A DNA stretch of 21,356 bases from Candidatus Altimarinota bacterium (GCA_020630245.1 JAHDBZ010000012.1:6031-27386); one strand, 5' to 3'. Numbered from the stretch's first letter, positions 1 through 7,946 are shown. Numbers and translations: made by a program. Notes: generated by a model not told the origin, from the letters alone.

Positions 1-752
1 AGTTTATTGATCTGTTGATGACTCGGCACACCCGGAATGTCATTGGCAAGGGTAACGTCTAAACAAATCCCAAAGTCTGGCTGTATAGCGTGCACAGCCA
101 CTCGCGCCCCGCGAATCCCGACCTCTTCCTGGACAGTAAAGACTGCATAGAAATCATACGGAATATCTTTGAGCCGTTTGAAAGTTTCGATGAGTACAAA
201 AACAAGCATGCGATTATCGAATGATTTTCCATTCACACACTCGCCCATCTCGATCATGTGGCGATCGCGTGTGATTGAGTCTCCAACGCAGATCAGCTTG
301 TCGACCTCTTTCTTGGTGAGACCCGTATCGATAAAAAAGTCTTTTACTGCCGGCATTTTTTTGCGTTCGGCTGGTGTCATCGTGTGAATGGCTTTCCCGC
401 CCATAACGCCCATGATGGGTCCTTTTTCGGCGTGAATCACCACGCGCTGTGACGCCAGGGTCTTCGGGTCAAATCCACCCAATGGGCAAAAGCGCACAAA
501 TCCCTGGTCATCGATGTGTTGCACCATAAATCCAATCTCATCCATGTGTGCGGCTGCCAGTACCTTTTTGGGAGATTTAGCGGTCCCTTTTTTGAGCACG
601 ATAAGGTTCCCCATGTTGTCGGTCTGCATATCATCGGCGTACTTTTTGAGCTCTCGTCGCACGATTTTACGGATATTACCTTCAAAGCCAGGCGCCCCGT
701 GGGCTTCTGAAAGTTCTTTGAGGAGCGGGAGATTGAGCTTGGCTTTAGGCAT
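1..752 (-). CDS. M42 family metallo-aminopeptidase, 3' end beyond window
   Basis: The minus-strand frame is open from an ATG at 752 to the window edge (250 codons), so the C-terminus is missing. It reads as an M42 (glutamyl aminopeptidase/endoglucanase-like) cytosolic peptidase that trims N-terminal residues from peptides with a two-metal centre. Visible residues: AHMDEIGF with metal ligand His69 and Asp71; GKSFDNR with bridging Asp179; VQEEVGIRGA with catalytic Glu209 and ligand Glu210; CLDVTLANDIPG with ligand Asp232. The last ligand, a histidine near the C-terminus, would lie outside. The family is usually about 330-360 residues, so roughly 80-110 are cut off. The start gives a normal N-terminus. 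The bases before it are T-rich (TTTTTCCC) without a Shine-Dalgarno sequence. It is divergent from the DUF389 gene. Function is well supported by motifs; substrate preference cannot be read. Confidence 0.93.
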   Translation of the reverse strand, partial: MPKAKLNLPLLKELSEAHGAPGFEGNIRKIVRRELKKYADDMQTDNMGNLIVLKKGTAKSPKKVLAAAHMDEIGFMVQHIDDQGFVRFCPLGGFDPKTLASQRVVIHAEKGPIMGVMGGKAIHTMTPAERKKMPAVKDFFIDTGLTKKEVDKLICVGDSITRDRHMIEMGECVNGKSFDNRMLVFVLIETFKRLKDIPYDFYAVFTVQEEVGIRGARVAVHAIQPDFGICLDVTLANDIPGVPSHQQINK

Positions 753-809
753 GGGAAAAACAAAAAATTAATGTACCATCATTGTAATCGATCGATATCA
801 AAATTAAAA

Positions 810-839
810 TTGAGAAATCAGGTTTTATCGCGCTATAAT
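810..839 (+). promoter_or_regulatory. Sigma70-type promoter of the DUF389 gene
   Basis: TTGAGA (810-815), an 18-base spacer and a perfect TATAAT (834-839). The expected transcription start is about 7 bases downstream, at or next to the ATG at 846, so the transcript would be leaderless or nearly so. This also argues for the ATG at 846 over an in-frame ATG at 771 that lies upstream of the promoter. Confidence 0.7.
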
Positions 840-845
840 CAATCG

Positions 846-1526
846 ATGCTCAATCTCAGAAAACGCTGGTGGAACCTTAAACGCAGCAAGCACAGTCAAA
901 AAGCCGTCGAAACGCTGATCGAAAATTCCAGACTGGAAGCTAGTTTTTTTGTGATGTGTGGCCTGTCTGGACTCCTGGCTACCACGGGAATCTTGCTCAA
1001 CGATACTGCCATCCTGATCGCCGCCATGGTGCTCGCCCCACTGCTGAATCCAGTCCTGGCCATTGCGGCCGGTATCTCGATGCTCAACCGTCATTTGATA
1101 ATTTATGCTCTCAAAAGTTTTATCGGGAGCGTGCTGTTCGTAATCATTCTGACGGCCATCATGGCTTTTTTGTTAAGTCTGGCTGGCACGCCTTTTGATC
1201 TCGCCCCCTTTGAACATCGTTTCTCGGATCTCAATCACATTCTCTTTACCGCTGCCTTTCTCTCTGGGTTTTCTGGGGTCTATGCCTGGCTGCGGGCCAC
1301 CAATCTCTCCAATCTCATCGGTGTAGCCATTGCGGTTTCTCTGATCCCTTTTGTCAGTTTTTTTGGAGTATTGCTCGGTCTTGGGCGCTTCGAAGACCTC
1401 TATCTATACCTCGCAACCTTTACGATCAATATCTTGGCCATCATTGCTGGCGCAACCGTGGCTTTTTTGTGGCTGGGGTTTGCCGTAAAGTCGAAAACGA
1501 TCGACACCGAACTGAACAAAAACTAA
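846..1526 (+). CDS. DUF389 family integral membrane protein
   Basis: A 226-residue membrane protein of the DUF389 family, whose function is not established. A short basic N-terminus is followed by about six hydrophobic segments. The first pair carries the family's hallmark region (SGLLATTGILLNDTAILIAA, then MVLAPLLNPVLAIAAG at about residues 41-76), a Gly/Asn/Pro-containing re-entrant-looking stretch. An in-frame ATG at 771 would add 25 residues, but the promoter at 810-839 lies after it, so 846 is preferred. Its TAA stop overlaps the TAG of the convergent FtsQ-like gene by sharing the four bases CTAA (1523-1526). There is no N-terminal soluble domain, so this is a compact member. Family assignment is firm; role unknown. 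Confidence 0.85.
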   Translation: MLNLRKRWWNLKRSKHSQKAVETLIENSRLEASFFVMCGLSGLLATTGILLNDTAILIAAMVLAPLLNPVLAIAAGISMLNRHLIIYALKSFIGSVLFVIILTAIMAFLLSLAGTPFDLAPFEHRFSDLNHILFTAAFLSGFSGVYAWLRATNLSNLIGVAIAVSLIPFVSFFGVLLGLGRFEDLYLYLATFTINILAIIAGATVAFLWLGFAVKSKTIDTELNKN

Positions 1527-2395
1527 TCAGCATATTTCCAGTACAACTGGTTTGGGATTCGTAAGTCTACATGTTCAACGGCCCGACTAAAGAGACCTAT
1601 TTTACTAGCACCGTAATCAATTTTTTTGAGTTGTGCTTCCGCATCAAGTTGAAGATCAAGCCAGAAAACCGTCCCGCGATCCGAGACCAAATGCAGTTCT
1701 CGAGCCGTGGGAAAGAGTAGTCTATCCACGACTGGGATCTTGATCTGATTCACCATGATTTGCTCGGCCAAGGCCGCTGAATCGAGCACCGACTGGTCCA
1801 CAAAACGATTCCCCACGATCAATGGCTTGGTGTAGTCGTACACCTTGATCATCGGCAGGAGTTCATTGGGTTGGTCTGACAGTATCACCCCGTCTGCCGA
1901 GATGACATAAAACTCCGCATTACTTTGATTTTGCAGGGTAAAAGCGGGCTCTGACAACGCAATCTTAAGCGATAAAGACGCCGGCCAGACCTCAGTAATC
2001 TCGATCGAACGAAACGATGGAAACCGCTGCTCGAGCGTATTTCGCAAAAGATCCTGATCTAAAAACAATAAATTTTGACCGTAAAAATCAGCCAATTCGG
2101 ATTCGATTGCCTCGGTATCAATATTGGGATCGTCTCGACTAACCACAATTTGCTTGAGGTCGAAATATGGCGAAAAAACCGCAAAAACGATAAACAAAGC
2201 CATACACAAAATCATCATCCCCAGCATACGTGATGCCGTAATCAAACGACCAAAATCACGCAGAAACTTAAGCCGAAACCAGGCATTGAGAAACCGGTTG
2301 CGAACCGTTTTGGGAGCTTTTCTTTGTTGCTGTACTTGATTTGAATCCAGCAAGAAAGCCTTGCGACGCTGTTGAGTCTTTTTTCGTCTTGGCAT
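1523..2395 (-). CDS. ftsQ: FtsQ/DivIB-like cell division protein
   Basis: A 290-residue bitopic membrane protein. A basic cytoplasmic N-terminus of about 56 residues precedes one membrane helix (about 57-77, LGMMILCMALFIVFAVF). A POTRA-type domain follows at about 79-148, starting FDLKQIVVSRD and ending in the VWPASLSLKIALSEP strand typical of FtsQ, then an extracytoplasmic beta domain. FtsQ family proteins link FtsB/FtsL to the septal synthase during division. The ATG at 2395 is chosen. A TTG at 2431 would add 12 residues but lies inside the likely -35 box. The gene begins 39 bases after the frr stop on the same strand. It converges on the DUF389 gene with a shared CTAA. Orthology rests on architecture and POTRA pattern; other POTRA membrane proteins are less likely. 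Confidence 0.8.
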   Translation of the reverse strand: MPRRKKTQQRRKAFLLDSNQVQQQRKAPKTVRNRFLNAWFRLKFLRDFGRLITASRMLGMMILCMALFIVFAVFSPYFDLKQIVVSRDDPNIDTEAIESELADFYGQNLLFLDQDLLRNTLEQRFPSFRSIEITEVWPASLSLKIALSEPAFTLQNQSNAEFYVISADGVILSDQPNELLPMIKVYDYTKPLIVGNRFVDQSVLDSAALAEQIMVNQIKIPVVDRLLFPTARELHLVSDRGTVFWLDLQLDAEAQLKKIDYGASKIGLFSRAVEHVDLRIPNQLYWKYAD

Positions 2396-2403
2396 ACACG
2401 ACA

Positions 2404-2431
2404 ATTTTAGAGTTCGAACCTCACAAGACAA
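2404..2431 (-). promoter_or_regulatory. Candidate promoter of the FtsQ-like gene
   Basis: On the minus strand: TTGTCT (2431-2426), a 16-base spacer, TAAAAT (2409-2404), then 8 bases to the ATG at 2395. It sits in the short spacer after the frr stop, so the FtsQ-like gene could be transcribed separately as a near-leaderless mRNA. The hexamers match consensus only moderately. Confidence 0.4.
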
Positions 2432-2434
2432 ACG

Positions 2435-2959
2435 TTAAACGGTTTTGACCTCTGTTTCTTTGTTTTTAGAGATTTGATCAATTTCTTGATTGGCTTTGTC
2501 GACCGCCTCTTGGATGTCATTTTTGGCATCTCGCATTTGATCTTCCGAAAGTTCGTCTGCGTCCAGGTGATTAATGGCATCATGACGAGCATTGCGAACT
2601 GAAATCTTAGCCTTTTCTGCTAGTTCGTGAACGAGCTTTACCAGTTGCATACGACGCTCCTCGGTCATCGGCGGGATCGGCAGATAGAGATGCTCGCCCA
2701 TATTTTGTGGATTGATACCGATGTTGGCCTGTTGAACCGCTTTTTCGATTTCCCCAAGCACTGATTTGTCCCACGGCTCGATCTTGATCGTCTTTGGGTC
2801 CGGACAAGAAATATTGGCCACCGATTTGAGCGGCATCATCGATCCATAACTTTCAACTTCTAAATCTTCTACCAATGCCGTGTTGGCACGGCCAACTTGC
2901 AGGGAAGTAAATTCTTTTTTGAGGTGATCGAGGGCTTGTTTCAGGGCGGCTTCTAACAT
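2435..2959 (-). CDS. frr: Ribosome recycling factor
   Basis: A 174-residue RRF, which with EF-G splits the post-termination ribosome in the cytosol. The family signature is clear: LQVGRANTALVEDLEVESYG near residues 21-40, followed by PLKSVANISCPDPKTIKIEPWD, GINPQNMGEHLYLPIPPMTEERR, and the helical KISVRNARHDAINHL segment. The length is slightly under the usual 180-185 residues. Start is the ATG at 2959. The preceding bases are T-rich (CTTTTTC) without a Shine-Dalgarno match. In many bacteria frr follows pyrH and tsf; here its upstream neighbour is the predicted lipoprotein protease and its downstream neighbour is the FtsQ-like gene. Confidence 0.96.
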   Translation of the reverse strand: MLEAALKQALDHLKKEFTSLQVGRANTALVEDLEVESYGSMMPLKSVANISCPDPKTIKIEPWDKSVLGEIEKAVQQANIGINPQNMGEHLYLPIPPMTEERRMQLVKLVHELAEKAKISVRNARHDAINHLDADELSEDQMRDAKNDIQEAVDKANQEIDQISKNKETEVKTV

Positions 2960-3014
2960 GAAAAAGTGAGTAATAATTAATACTGAGTAAGTACTTTGAG
3001 TGTAGAGATTTATT

Positions 3015-3034
3015 AAGTTCTCTCAAGTTCTCTA
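3015..3034. repeat. Short tandem repeat, 2 x 10 bp
   Basis: AAGTTCTCTC (3015-3024) is followed directly by AAGTTCTCTA (3025-3034). It lies in the spacer before frr and runs into the stop codon of the upstream gene. The rest of 2960-3031 is AT-rich and shows nothing else I can name. Confidence 0.6.
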
Positions 3035-3757
3035 TTCCCAATAAATCTCCTCAATACTTGCTATCAACTGTTTAAAAAAGTGATAACGAAAGCTGCTATT
3101 ACTAAATAACTCGTCCTGTCTAACCACGGGAGCATAGAAATTGATTAATGATGCTGGAAAATTCTCCATTGACAGCGTCATGGCCCCAAATGTTCTGGCA
3201 ACTCTCTCATCCCACTGATAATCAAGGCTACCCTCACTATATGGCTCCTGTTTTATCGCCTTCTCTATGTCATCAAACCAATATCTAATTTTTTCATTAT
3301 CCGTAACCGCAATATCTTCGTAAAAACTAGGAAAGGTCGTGATATCTAAAAAATCATGTGCCACCAGGGCATGAATGGATTCATGAATCAATGCTCGCGT
3401 GAACAAAGAAATGTAACCTGGCGGATCTACAGCAATAGAGTCGTCAACTGGCGAGTAGCTCCCTAAAATATCCTTACTTTCTCCGCTCGTAATATCTTCT
3501 TTTCTATCACCAAAGTAAACCCCTACCTGGTCTAACGCCGAACAAGCCTCACTTGAAAATATAGATCGCTGAACCAGCCGTGTAATTCTCAAAAGTTTTT
3601 CTCTTTCTTGTGGAAACAAAGAAGATTCATCAACCATAGCCATCTTCACCTGGTCTACAGTGTTTGTTGCGCAACCGCCAATAACCAAGGTCGCACCACC
3701 AAGCAGGGTTTCCAAAAATTTTCTACGATTAACCTCCTGATTTTCAGCCTTTTCCAT
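3032..3757 (-). CDS. Predicted HExxH zinc metalloprotease lipoprotein with Tat-like signal
   Basis: A 241-residue exported protein I cannot assign to a named family. The N-terminus has twin arginines in NRRKFLE (Arg11-Arg12), a hydrophobic stretch, and a lipobox VIGGC with Cys29. Together these suggest a Tat-exported lipoprotein. The centre holds a zincin motif, LIHESIHALVAHD, with His125, Glu126 and His129. Glu147 in FYEDIA is a plausible third ligand (gluzincin-like spacing), but Glu in WDERVARTFG could also serve. No other domain is visible. The start is the ATG at 3757; a GTG at 3766 would add three residues. It begins 26 bases after the MurE-like stop on the same strand. Four 60-base lines I counted here gave 35-48% GC, against 50-55% in lines of der and aspS, so the gene may have been acquired. 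Export route and activity are inferences. Confidence 0.72.
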   Translation of the reverse strand: MEKAENQEVNRRKFLETLLGGATLVIGGCATNTVDQVKMAMVDESSLFPQEREKLLRITRLVQRSIFSSEACSALDQVGVYFGDRKEDITSGESKDILGSYSPVDDSIAVDPPGYISLFTRALIHESIHALVAHDFLDITTFPSFYEDIAVTDNEKIRYWFDDIEKAIKQEPYSEGSLDYQWDERVARTFGAMTLSMENFPASLINFYAPVVRQDELFSNSSFRYHFFKQLIASIEEIYWE

Positions 3758-3783
3758 TGCTGACACCCTACTCAGTAATTTTA

Positions 3784-5106
3784 TTAATTCAATATTTTTT
3801 TACCTTTGGCAAATGATAGGATTTCTCGCGCTACGACGCGGTCATCAAACTCAATCTTTTTTGTCCCAATGGTCTGCGTGGTTTCGTGACCTCGTCCCGC
3901 AATCAGTACACAATCTCCCGGTTCGGCCATAAACAGTGCGTAACGAATCGCTTCATAACGATCCTCGATCTCCCAAAAACGATCGCCTTCTCCGCGGTTC
4001 AGACCTTTTTTGACGTGATTGGCGATTTCCTTAGGGTCTTCCATGTACGGATCATCCGTCGTGAGAACAAGTTCATCGGTGTTGAAATCCAACACGCGAG
4101 CCGACTCGGTCCGATGTTTTTCCTCTCGATTTCCCACGGCTCCCCAGACCACGATGAGTTTCCCTTCGACGATATTTTTCATGGTGTCGAGTACAGCTTC
4201 TAGACCACTAGGTTTATAAGAGAAATCTACCACCACTGAAAAGTCCTGGCCTTCATTGACTGGTTCCAGTCGTCCTGGAATGCCAGGAAAGTTATGCAAC
4301 AGATCTTCAATTTGACCGACATCGACTCCGTTTGCAGAGACCGTAGTAATGGCGGCTAAGAGATTTTGAATGTTGTGTCGCCCGATGATCGGCGTGTCGA
4401 TCTTGAGATGATGGTTGGGCAGTTTGATCTCAAACTGACTGCCTTGTCCTGTCAGGACTAACTCTTGCGCGCCGACATCCGCTGCTCGACTAATCGAGTA
4501 CGACCAGTGGCGATCGGCGTCAAACTCCTGAAACATATCAAAATTATCATCATCACGATTGACGATCGAAATCTTGGGCACAGACGGCTTTCGATAGCTA
4601 TAATTAAGCGCTTTGAAGAGCTTTGACTTCGTTCGTACGTAATCGGCAAGATCATCGTGATAATCAAGATGCTCGTTGTCATAAATATTAGTCAGAAGCG
4701 CAGTATCGATCGGCACTCCCCAGATTCGGTGTTGGTCTAGAGCGTGTGAAGACACTTCGATAACCGCAAACTCACACCCCTCAGACACCATCTGTCGGAG
4801 CCATTTTTGTGTCTCCCAAGGACGCAGTGTAGTCCGCAAAGAAGCATTGTGGATTTTCTTGTCTCCTACTTGGATTTGAATCCCAGAAATAGAGCCCGAT
4901 TTGGCGCCAGAGTTATGTAGCAAGTAGTGAATCAACTCTACGGTCGTAGATTTTCCAGACGTTCCAGTAACACCTATCACCTTCAATCGATAACCAGGAA
5001 ACCGCCAATAGACAGCGGCAATCACCGCCATAGCTTTGTGGTATAGCAATCGCAGAGGCGAGCGTTCCGGGATAAGATTCCGAAGTTGATTGAGCATCTG
5101 ATTCAT
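3784..5106 (-). CDS. murE: MurE-like Mur ligase with reduced N-terminal domain
   Basis: A 440-residue Mur ligase, ATP-dependent, expected to add the third residue to UDP-MurNAc-L-Ala-D-Glu in the cytoplasm. Features from the ATG at 5106: P-loop GVTGTSGKST at about 45-54; EVSSHALDQHR near 117-127; TNIYDNEHLDYH near 139-150; GRHNIQNLLAA near 242-252; GIPGRLEPV near 275-283; C-terminal IAGRGHETTQ. Most of the N-terminal UDP-binding domain is missing, since the P-loop usually lies near residue 110. The substrate-selecting DNPR position reads DDPY (351-354 in DDPYMEDP), the usual DYAHTP reads DFSYKP (294-299), and the Gly-rich GCGGDRDR loop is degenerate. A GTG at 5121 would add five residues. It is divergent from der. 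Mur ligase is certain; acceptor amino acid is not. Confidence 0.85.
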   Translation of the reverse strand: MNQMLNQLRNLIPERSPLRLLYHKAMAVIAAVYWRFPGYRLKVIGVTGTSGKSTTVELIHYLLHNSGAKSGSISGIQIQVGDKKIHNASLRTTLRPWETQKWLRQMVSEGCEFAVIEVSSHALDQHRIWGVPIDTALLTNIYDNEHLDYHDDLADYVRTKSKLFKALNYSYRKPSVPKISIVNRDDDNFDMFQEFDADRHWSYSISRAADVGAQELVLTGQGSQFEIKLPNHHLKIDTPIIGRHNIQNLLAAITTVSANGVDVGQIEDLLHNFPGIPGRLEPVNEGQDFSVVVDFSYKPSGLEAVLDTMKNIVEGKLIVVWGAVGNREEKHRTESARVLDFNTDELVLTTDDPYMEDPKEIANHVKKGLNRGEGDRFWEIEDRYEAIRYALFMAEPGDCVLIAGRGHETTQTIGTKKIEFDDRVVAREILSFAKGKKILN

Positions 5107-5225
5107 TATTAAAAAATCCACTCGAGAAGCAAGCTGAGCGACTTTGTGGGTTGGCCGTTAGATGGTTTTTTGATTTTTGAAGCTTTAAATTTGGTTTTAC
5201 CCTTTATTTCTCTACTTTGTGTCTG

Positions 5226-6683
5226 ATGTCTCTGTTGCCAACCGTCACGATCATTGGACGCCCAAACGTTGGGAAAAGTACGCTGTTTAATGCCTTTTTA
5301 GGTCGGCGGCAGTCGATTGTCTCTGACATTCCGGGAACTACGCGTGATAGTTTGGTCGAAACCATTAACGATATCGGTGATCAGGCTTTTTTACTCGTCG
5401 ACACGGCCGGACTCACCAACGCTGTGGGCGATAGTCTGGAAGACGAAATCCAACTCCAAGCCTCTCTAGCACTCGAACGAAGCGATTTAATCCTCTGGGT
5501 AATTGATGGAAAAGACCCGCTTACCCAGGATGACCTTGATATCGCACAACGCCTGCGCAAGAGTCAAAAACCGGTATTTTTTGTCGCCAATAAGATCGAT
5601 GATGGAGAAATGGTCAATGCCGAATTTTACCAACTTGGATTCGGAGCCCCGGCAACCGTTTCTGCCAAAAATAACTTTGGATTTTGGGAGCTTTGCGAAG
5701 CCCTGCAAAACAAGCTGAGCGAATTAGATCTGACAACCGACGACCACGAAGACGACGAAGACGTTATAAAGATTGCCTTTATCGGTCGCCCTAATGTCGG
5801 AAAAAGCTCGCTCTTTAATAAACTTATCGGCGAAAAACGGTCCGTGGTCTCAAACGTGGCCGGCACCACGCGCGACGCTATTGATACTGAATACACCGAT
5901 GATAATGGTCAAAAATGGAAGTTTATCGATACCGCCGGACTGCGCCGACGTGGAAAAATTGGACGTCTGATGGAATACTGGGCCTCTGTCCGCAGTGAAA
6001 ACGCCATCGCCCGAGCGGACGTCTGTGTACTGTTAATCGATGCTCTGGACGGTGTTACGCATCAAGATCTGGCGCTAGCCGGAAAGATCAAAGACGCCGG
6101 TAAGGGAATTATCATCGGCGTGAATAAATTTGATCTCGTACGAGAAAAATCTCAAGCCGAAGAAGAAACCGATGAACGTGAGCTCGATGATGTCCCAATG
6201 TGGGACGAGCGTCTCGACAAAATTCGTGATAAATATCTGAACTACCTGCATCACAAAATCCAATTTTTGCCATGGGCGCCGGTAATTTTCTTTTCAGCCA
6301 AAACCGGTCAGGGGATTGGCGATGTGCTCGTATCTGCTCAAGGGATCCAGGCCGAACGACACAAGCGCGTTACGACTAAAGAGCTCAATCTCTTGGTTCC
6401 AGAGATATTTTATGGACACGTCACGCCAAGTCGCGGGACTAAAATCGGGAAAATCAAATACGCCAGTCAGGTAGACACTGCTCCGCCGAAGTTTTTATTC
6501 TTTGTAAATAATGTAGCGGCTTTTCACTTTTCGTACCGAAGATACATCGAAAACAAGCTCCGAGAAAAATATGGCTTTGAAGGAACTCCCATCACCGTAG
6601 AGCTGCGTGACGCCATGAAATCCTGGCGTCAACAGGAAAAGATCAAAGGGAAAGCCGAAAATGGAGAGCCATCTGAAGAATAA
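5226..6683 (+). CDS. der: Ribosome-assembly GTPase Der (EngA)
   Basis: A 485-residue protein with two tandem GTPase domains, needed for maturation of the 50S subunit. Domain 1: GRPNVGKS at 11-18, DTAG, NKID. Domain 2: a second GRPNVGKS, DTAGLRRRG, NKFD, SAKTG. A C-terminal KH-like domain ends in GTPITVELRDAMK. Domain 2 carries an acidic insert (EETDERELDDVPMWDERLDK) between NKFD and SAKTG that is longer than in most Der proteins. The ATG at 5226 is used; an in-frame TTG at 5217 would add three residues. No Shine-Dalgarno sequence precedes it. It is divergent from the MurE-like gene (119-base gap holding no feature I can support) and convergent with recF, 29 bases apart with no clear terminator between. 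Confidence 0.97.
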   Translation: MSLLPTVTIIGRPNVGKSTLFNAFLGRRQSIVSDIPGTTRDSLVETINDIGDQAFLLVDTAGLTNAVGDSLEDEIQLQASLALERSDLILWVIDGKDPLTQDDLDIAQRLRKSQKPVFFVANKIDDGEMVNAEFYQLGFGAPATVSAKNNFGFWELCEALQNKLSELDLTTDDHEDDEDVIKIAFIGRPNVGKSSLFNKLIGEKRSVVSNVAGTTRDAIDTEYTDDNGQKWKFIDTAGLRRRGKIGRLMEYWASVRSENAIARADVCVLLIDALDGVTHQDLALAGKIKDAGKGIIIGVNKFDLVREKSQAEEETDERELDDVPMWDERLDKIRDKYLNYLHHKIQFLPWAPVIFFSAKTGQGIGDVLVSAQGIQAERHKRVTTKELNLLVPEIFYGHVTPSRGTKIGKIKYASQVDTAPPKFLFFVNNVAAFHFSYRRYIENKLREKYGFEGTPITVELRDAMKSWRQQEKIKGKAENGEPSEE

Positions 6684-6712
6684 CTACTTTCTGCTAGCCG
6701 CTCACTATCTTA

Positions 6713-7780
6713 CTAATTCATCTCAAACACCTGCACAGCGTCTGAGAAACATTCAAAGTGTTCAGGATGCGTGGTCGTGAAAAAGGCCTGACAGTCCTGA
6801 CAAAGAGACTCTAGCTGCGCCTGACGATGATCATCAAGCTCGGAAAAAACATCATCCAAAAGTAATATTGGTGCCTGGTGGGTATGTTTTTGTAGATATA
6901 TTTTTTGGGCATGGAGCAAAGAAAGCAATACCGATCGCACCTCTCCGCGCGAGGCGGTTGATCCCAGCGGTCGATCGCGTAAATAAAACCCGAAATCATC
7001 ACGCTGCGGAGCAATGAAATTTTTGCCGGCCGCAATTTCCTGTGCCTGATGAGCGTCAAACCATGACAAAATAGCAGATGTTTCCATTCGAATGTCTTCG
7101 GCTGGGATAAGCTGGAGACTGATGGGGTCAGTTTGTGGTGCTAGCTGATCCAGGGCTTGTTGAAGGCAAGGATTTAGATCGTTTAGTACTGTCGTACGAA
7201 TATCGGTAATAATCGGCATGCTCTCAGCCAGCATTTGATTCCACGGCGCCAGTAATTGGCCTGCCTGATCTAATGGCCGTTCTTGGGCTCGGAGTGAACG
7301 AAGGAGGGCGGTTTTTTGTTTGTGAGCTTTATGAGCTCTAAGCAAGGCGCTACGATAGTGCGGGTCTACCTGTACTAGAAATCGATCAAAAAACATTACA
7401 CGGGGCGATTTTGGGCCTGTAAGCAGTCCTAAGTGCTCGGGACAGAACAACAACGTTGGGATCTGTCCCCAAAACTTACTACGGGGCATGGCTTTTTCGT
7501 TTTTATAAAACCGACGACTGCGCGGAGTGATTTGTACCTGCCAGTGATTTTTATCTTGAGTGATAGCCGTAGAGAGTGCCGAATCAGCATCACGATGAAT
7601 CAAATCTTGTGGTGATTGCTCTCGCCAACTCTTGCCCACGCTCAGCAAAGATATCGCCTCTAAGATGTTCGTCTTGCCGATACCATTGGGACCGCAAAAA
7701 ATAATCCTCCCTTGATCGAAATCAAACGTGCGATCCGTATAGCTACGAAAGTCCTGTAGGCGGAGAGAGGTGAGTTTCAT
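6713..7780 (-). CDS. recF: DNA replication and repair protein RecF
   Basis: A 355-residue SMC-like ATPase that binds gapped DNA and helps RecR/RecO load RecA. Visible: N-terminal LTSLRLQDFRSYTDRTFDF; Walker A GPNGIGKT at 30-37; IPTLLFCPEHLGLLTGPKSPR, the family region around residue 110; ABC-type signature STASRGEVRSVLLSL; Walker B PILLLDDVFSELD; and a terminal H-loop-like TTTHPEHF. The length is normal (about 350-370). Start is the ATG at 7780, right after a (TAATTC) hexamer repeat. It is not beside dnaA, dnaN or gyrB, its common partners. It lies downstream of the surface-protein gene, separated by a strong terminator, so it probably has its own promoter at 7789-7826. Confidence 0.95.
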   Translation of the reverse strand: MKLTSLRLQDFRSYTDRTFDFDQGRIIFCGPNGIGKTNILEAISLLSVGKSWREQSPQDLIHRDADSALSTAITQDKNHWQVQITPRSRRFYKNEKAMPRSKFWGQIPTLLFCPEHLGLLTGPKSPRVMFFDRFLVQVDPHYRSALLRAHKAHKQKTALLRSLRAQERPLDQAGQLLAPWNQMLAESMPIITDIRTTVLNDLNPCLQQALDQLAPQTDPISLQLIPAEDIRMETSAILSWFDAHQAQEIAAGKNFIAPQRDDFGFYLRDRPLGSTASRGEVRSVLLSLLHAQKIYLQKHTHQAPILLLDDVFSELDDHRQAQLESLCQDCQAFFTTTHPEHFECFSDAVQVFEMN

Positions 7781-7798
7781 TAATTCTAATTCTAATTG
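7781..7798. repeat. Hexamer repeat TAATTC TAATTC TAATTG
   Basis: Three consecutive hexamers directly upstream of the recF ATG (minus-strand reading GAATTA). The repeat doubles as a -10-like TAGAAT on the minus strand. Confidence 0.6.
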
Positions 7799-7826
7799 AT
7801 TTTAAAGAGATCATGAATTCATACAA
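7789..7826 (-). promoter_or_regulatory. Candidate recF promoter region
   Basis: Two overlapping possibilities on the minus strand. One is TTGTAT (7826-7821), a 16-base spacer and TAAAAT, ending 18 bases before the ATG. The other is a weak -35 with TAGAAT at 7794-7789, 8 bases before the ATG, which would make the mRNA leaderless. The sequence alone does not decide between them. Confidence 0.35.
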
Positions 7827-7845
7827 ACCCGGGATATCCCGGGTT
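7826..7845. promoter_or_regulatory. Perfect 20-bp palindrome next to the recF promoter
   Basis: AACCCGGG-ATAT-CCCGGGTT is a perfect inverted repeat. It touches the candidate -35 of recF, so it could be an operator. As RNA it would fold into an 8-bp GC-rich hairpin, but there is no U-tract, so it is not a canonical terminator. It lies beyond the main terminator of the surface-protein gene and could be a back-up transcript end. Confidence 0.5.
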
Positions 7846-7859
7846 ATAAAACGGGTACC

Positions 7860-7893
7860 AAAAAAGCCCCACCTCTTTCGAGGCGGGGCTTTT
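7860..7893 (-). terminator. Intrinsic terminator of the SLH surface-protein gene
   Basis: On the minus strand, a 10-bp GC-rich stem (GCCCCGCCTC / GAGGTGGGGC, one G-U pair) closes a GAAA loop, with stem bases at 7866-7875 and 7880-7889. A run of six U residues follows (7865-7860). The A-run on the other side also gives a short U-tract (TTTT) on the plus strand, but the G-U pair and the longer tract favour leftward termination. Confidence 0.88.
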
Positions 7894-7899
7894 GAGTGA

Positions 7900-7946
7900 G
7901 ATGACCGAAGTCATCCTGGTTAGGTCTGAATAATCAGAGATTATTC
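7900..7946 (-). other. Two hairpins at the 3' end of the surface-protein gene
   Basis: GATGAC-CGAA-GTCATC at 7900-7915 (6-bp stem) and GAATAATC-AGA-GATTATTC at 7928-7946 (8-bp perfect stem). The TAA stop (7943-7941) is inside the second. With the terminator, three stem-loops lie in a row at the mRNA end, which could protect it from 3' exonucleases. That role is inferred. Confidence 0.5.

Noticed and set aside
437..763. 108-codon minus-strand frame and a plus-strand frame at 514-771
   Set aside because: The overlapping minus frame starting at 752 encodes the whole M42 catalytic set; the others are out-of-frame shadows.
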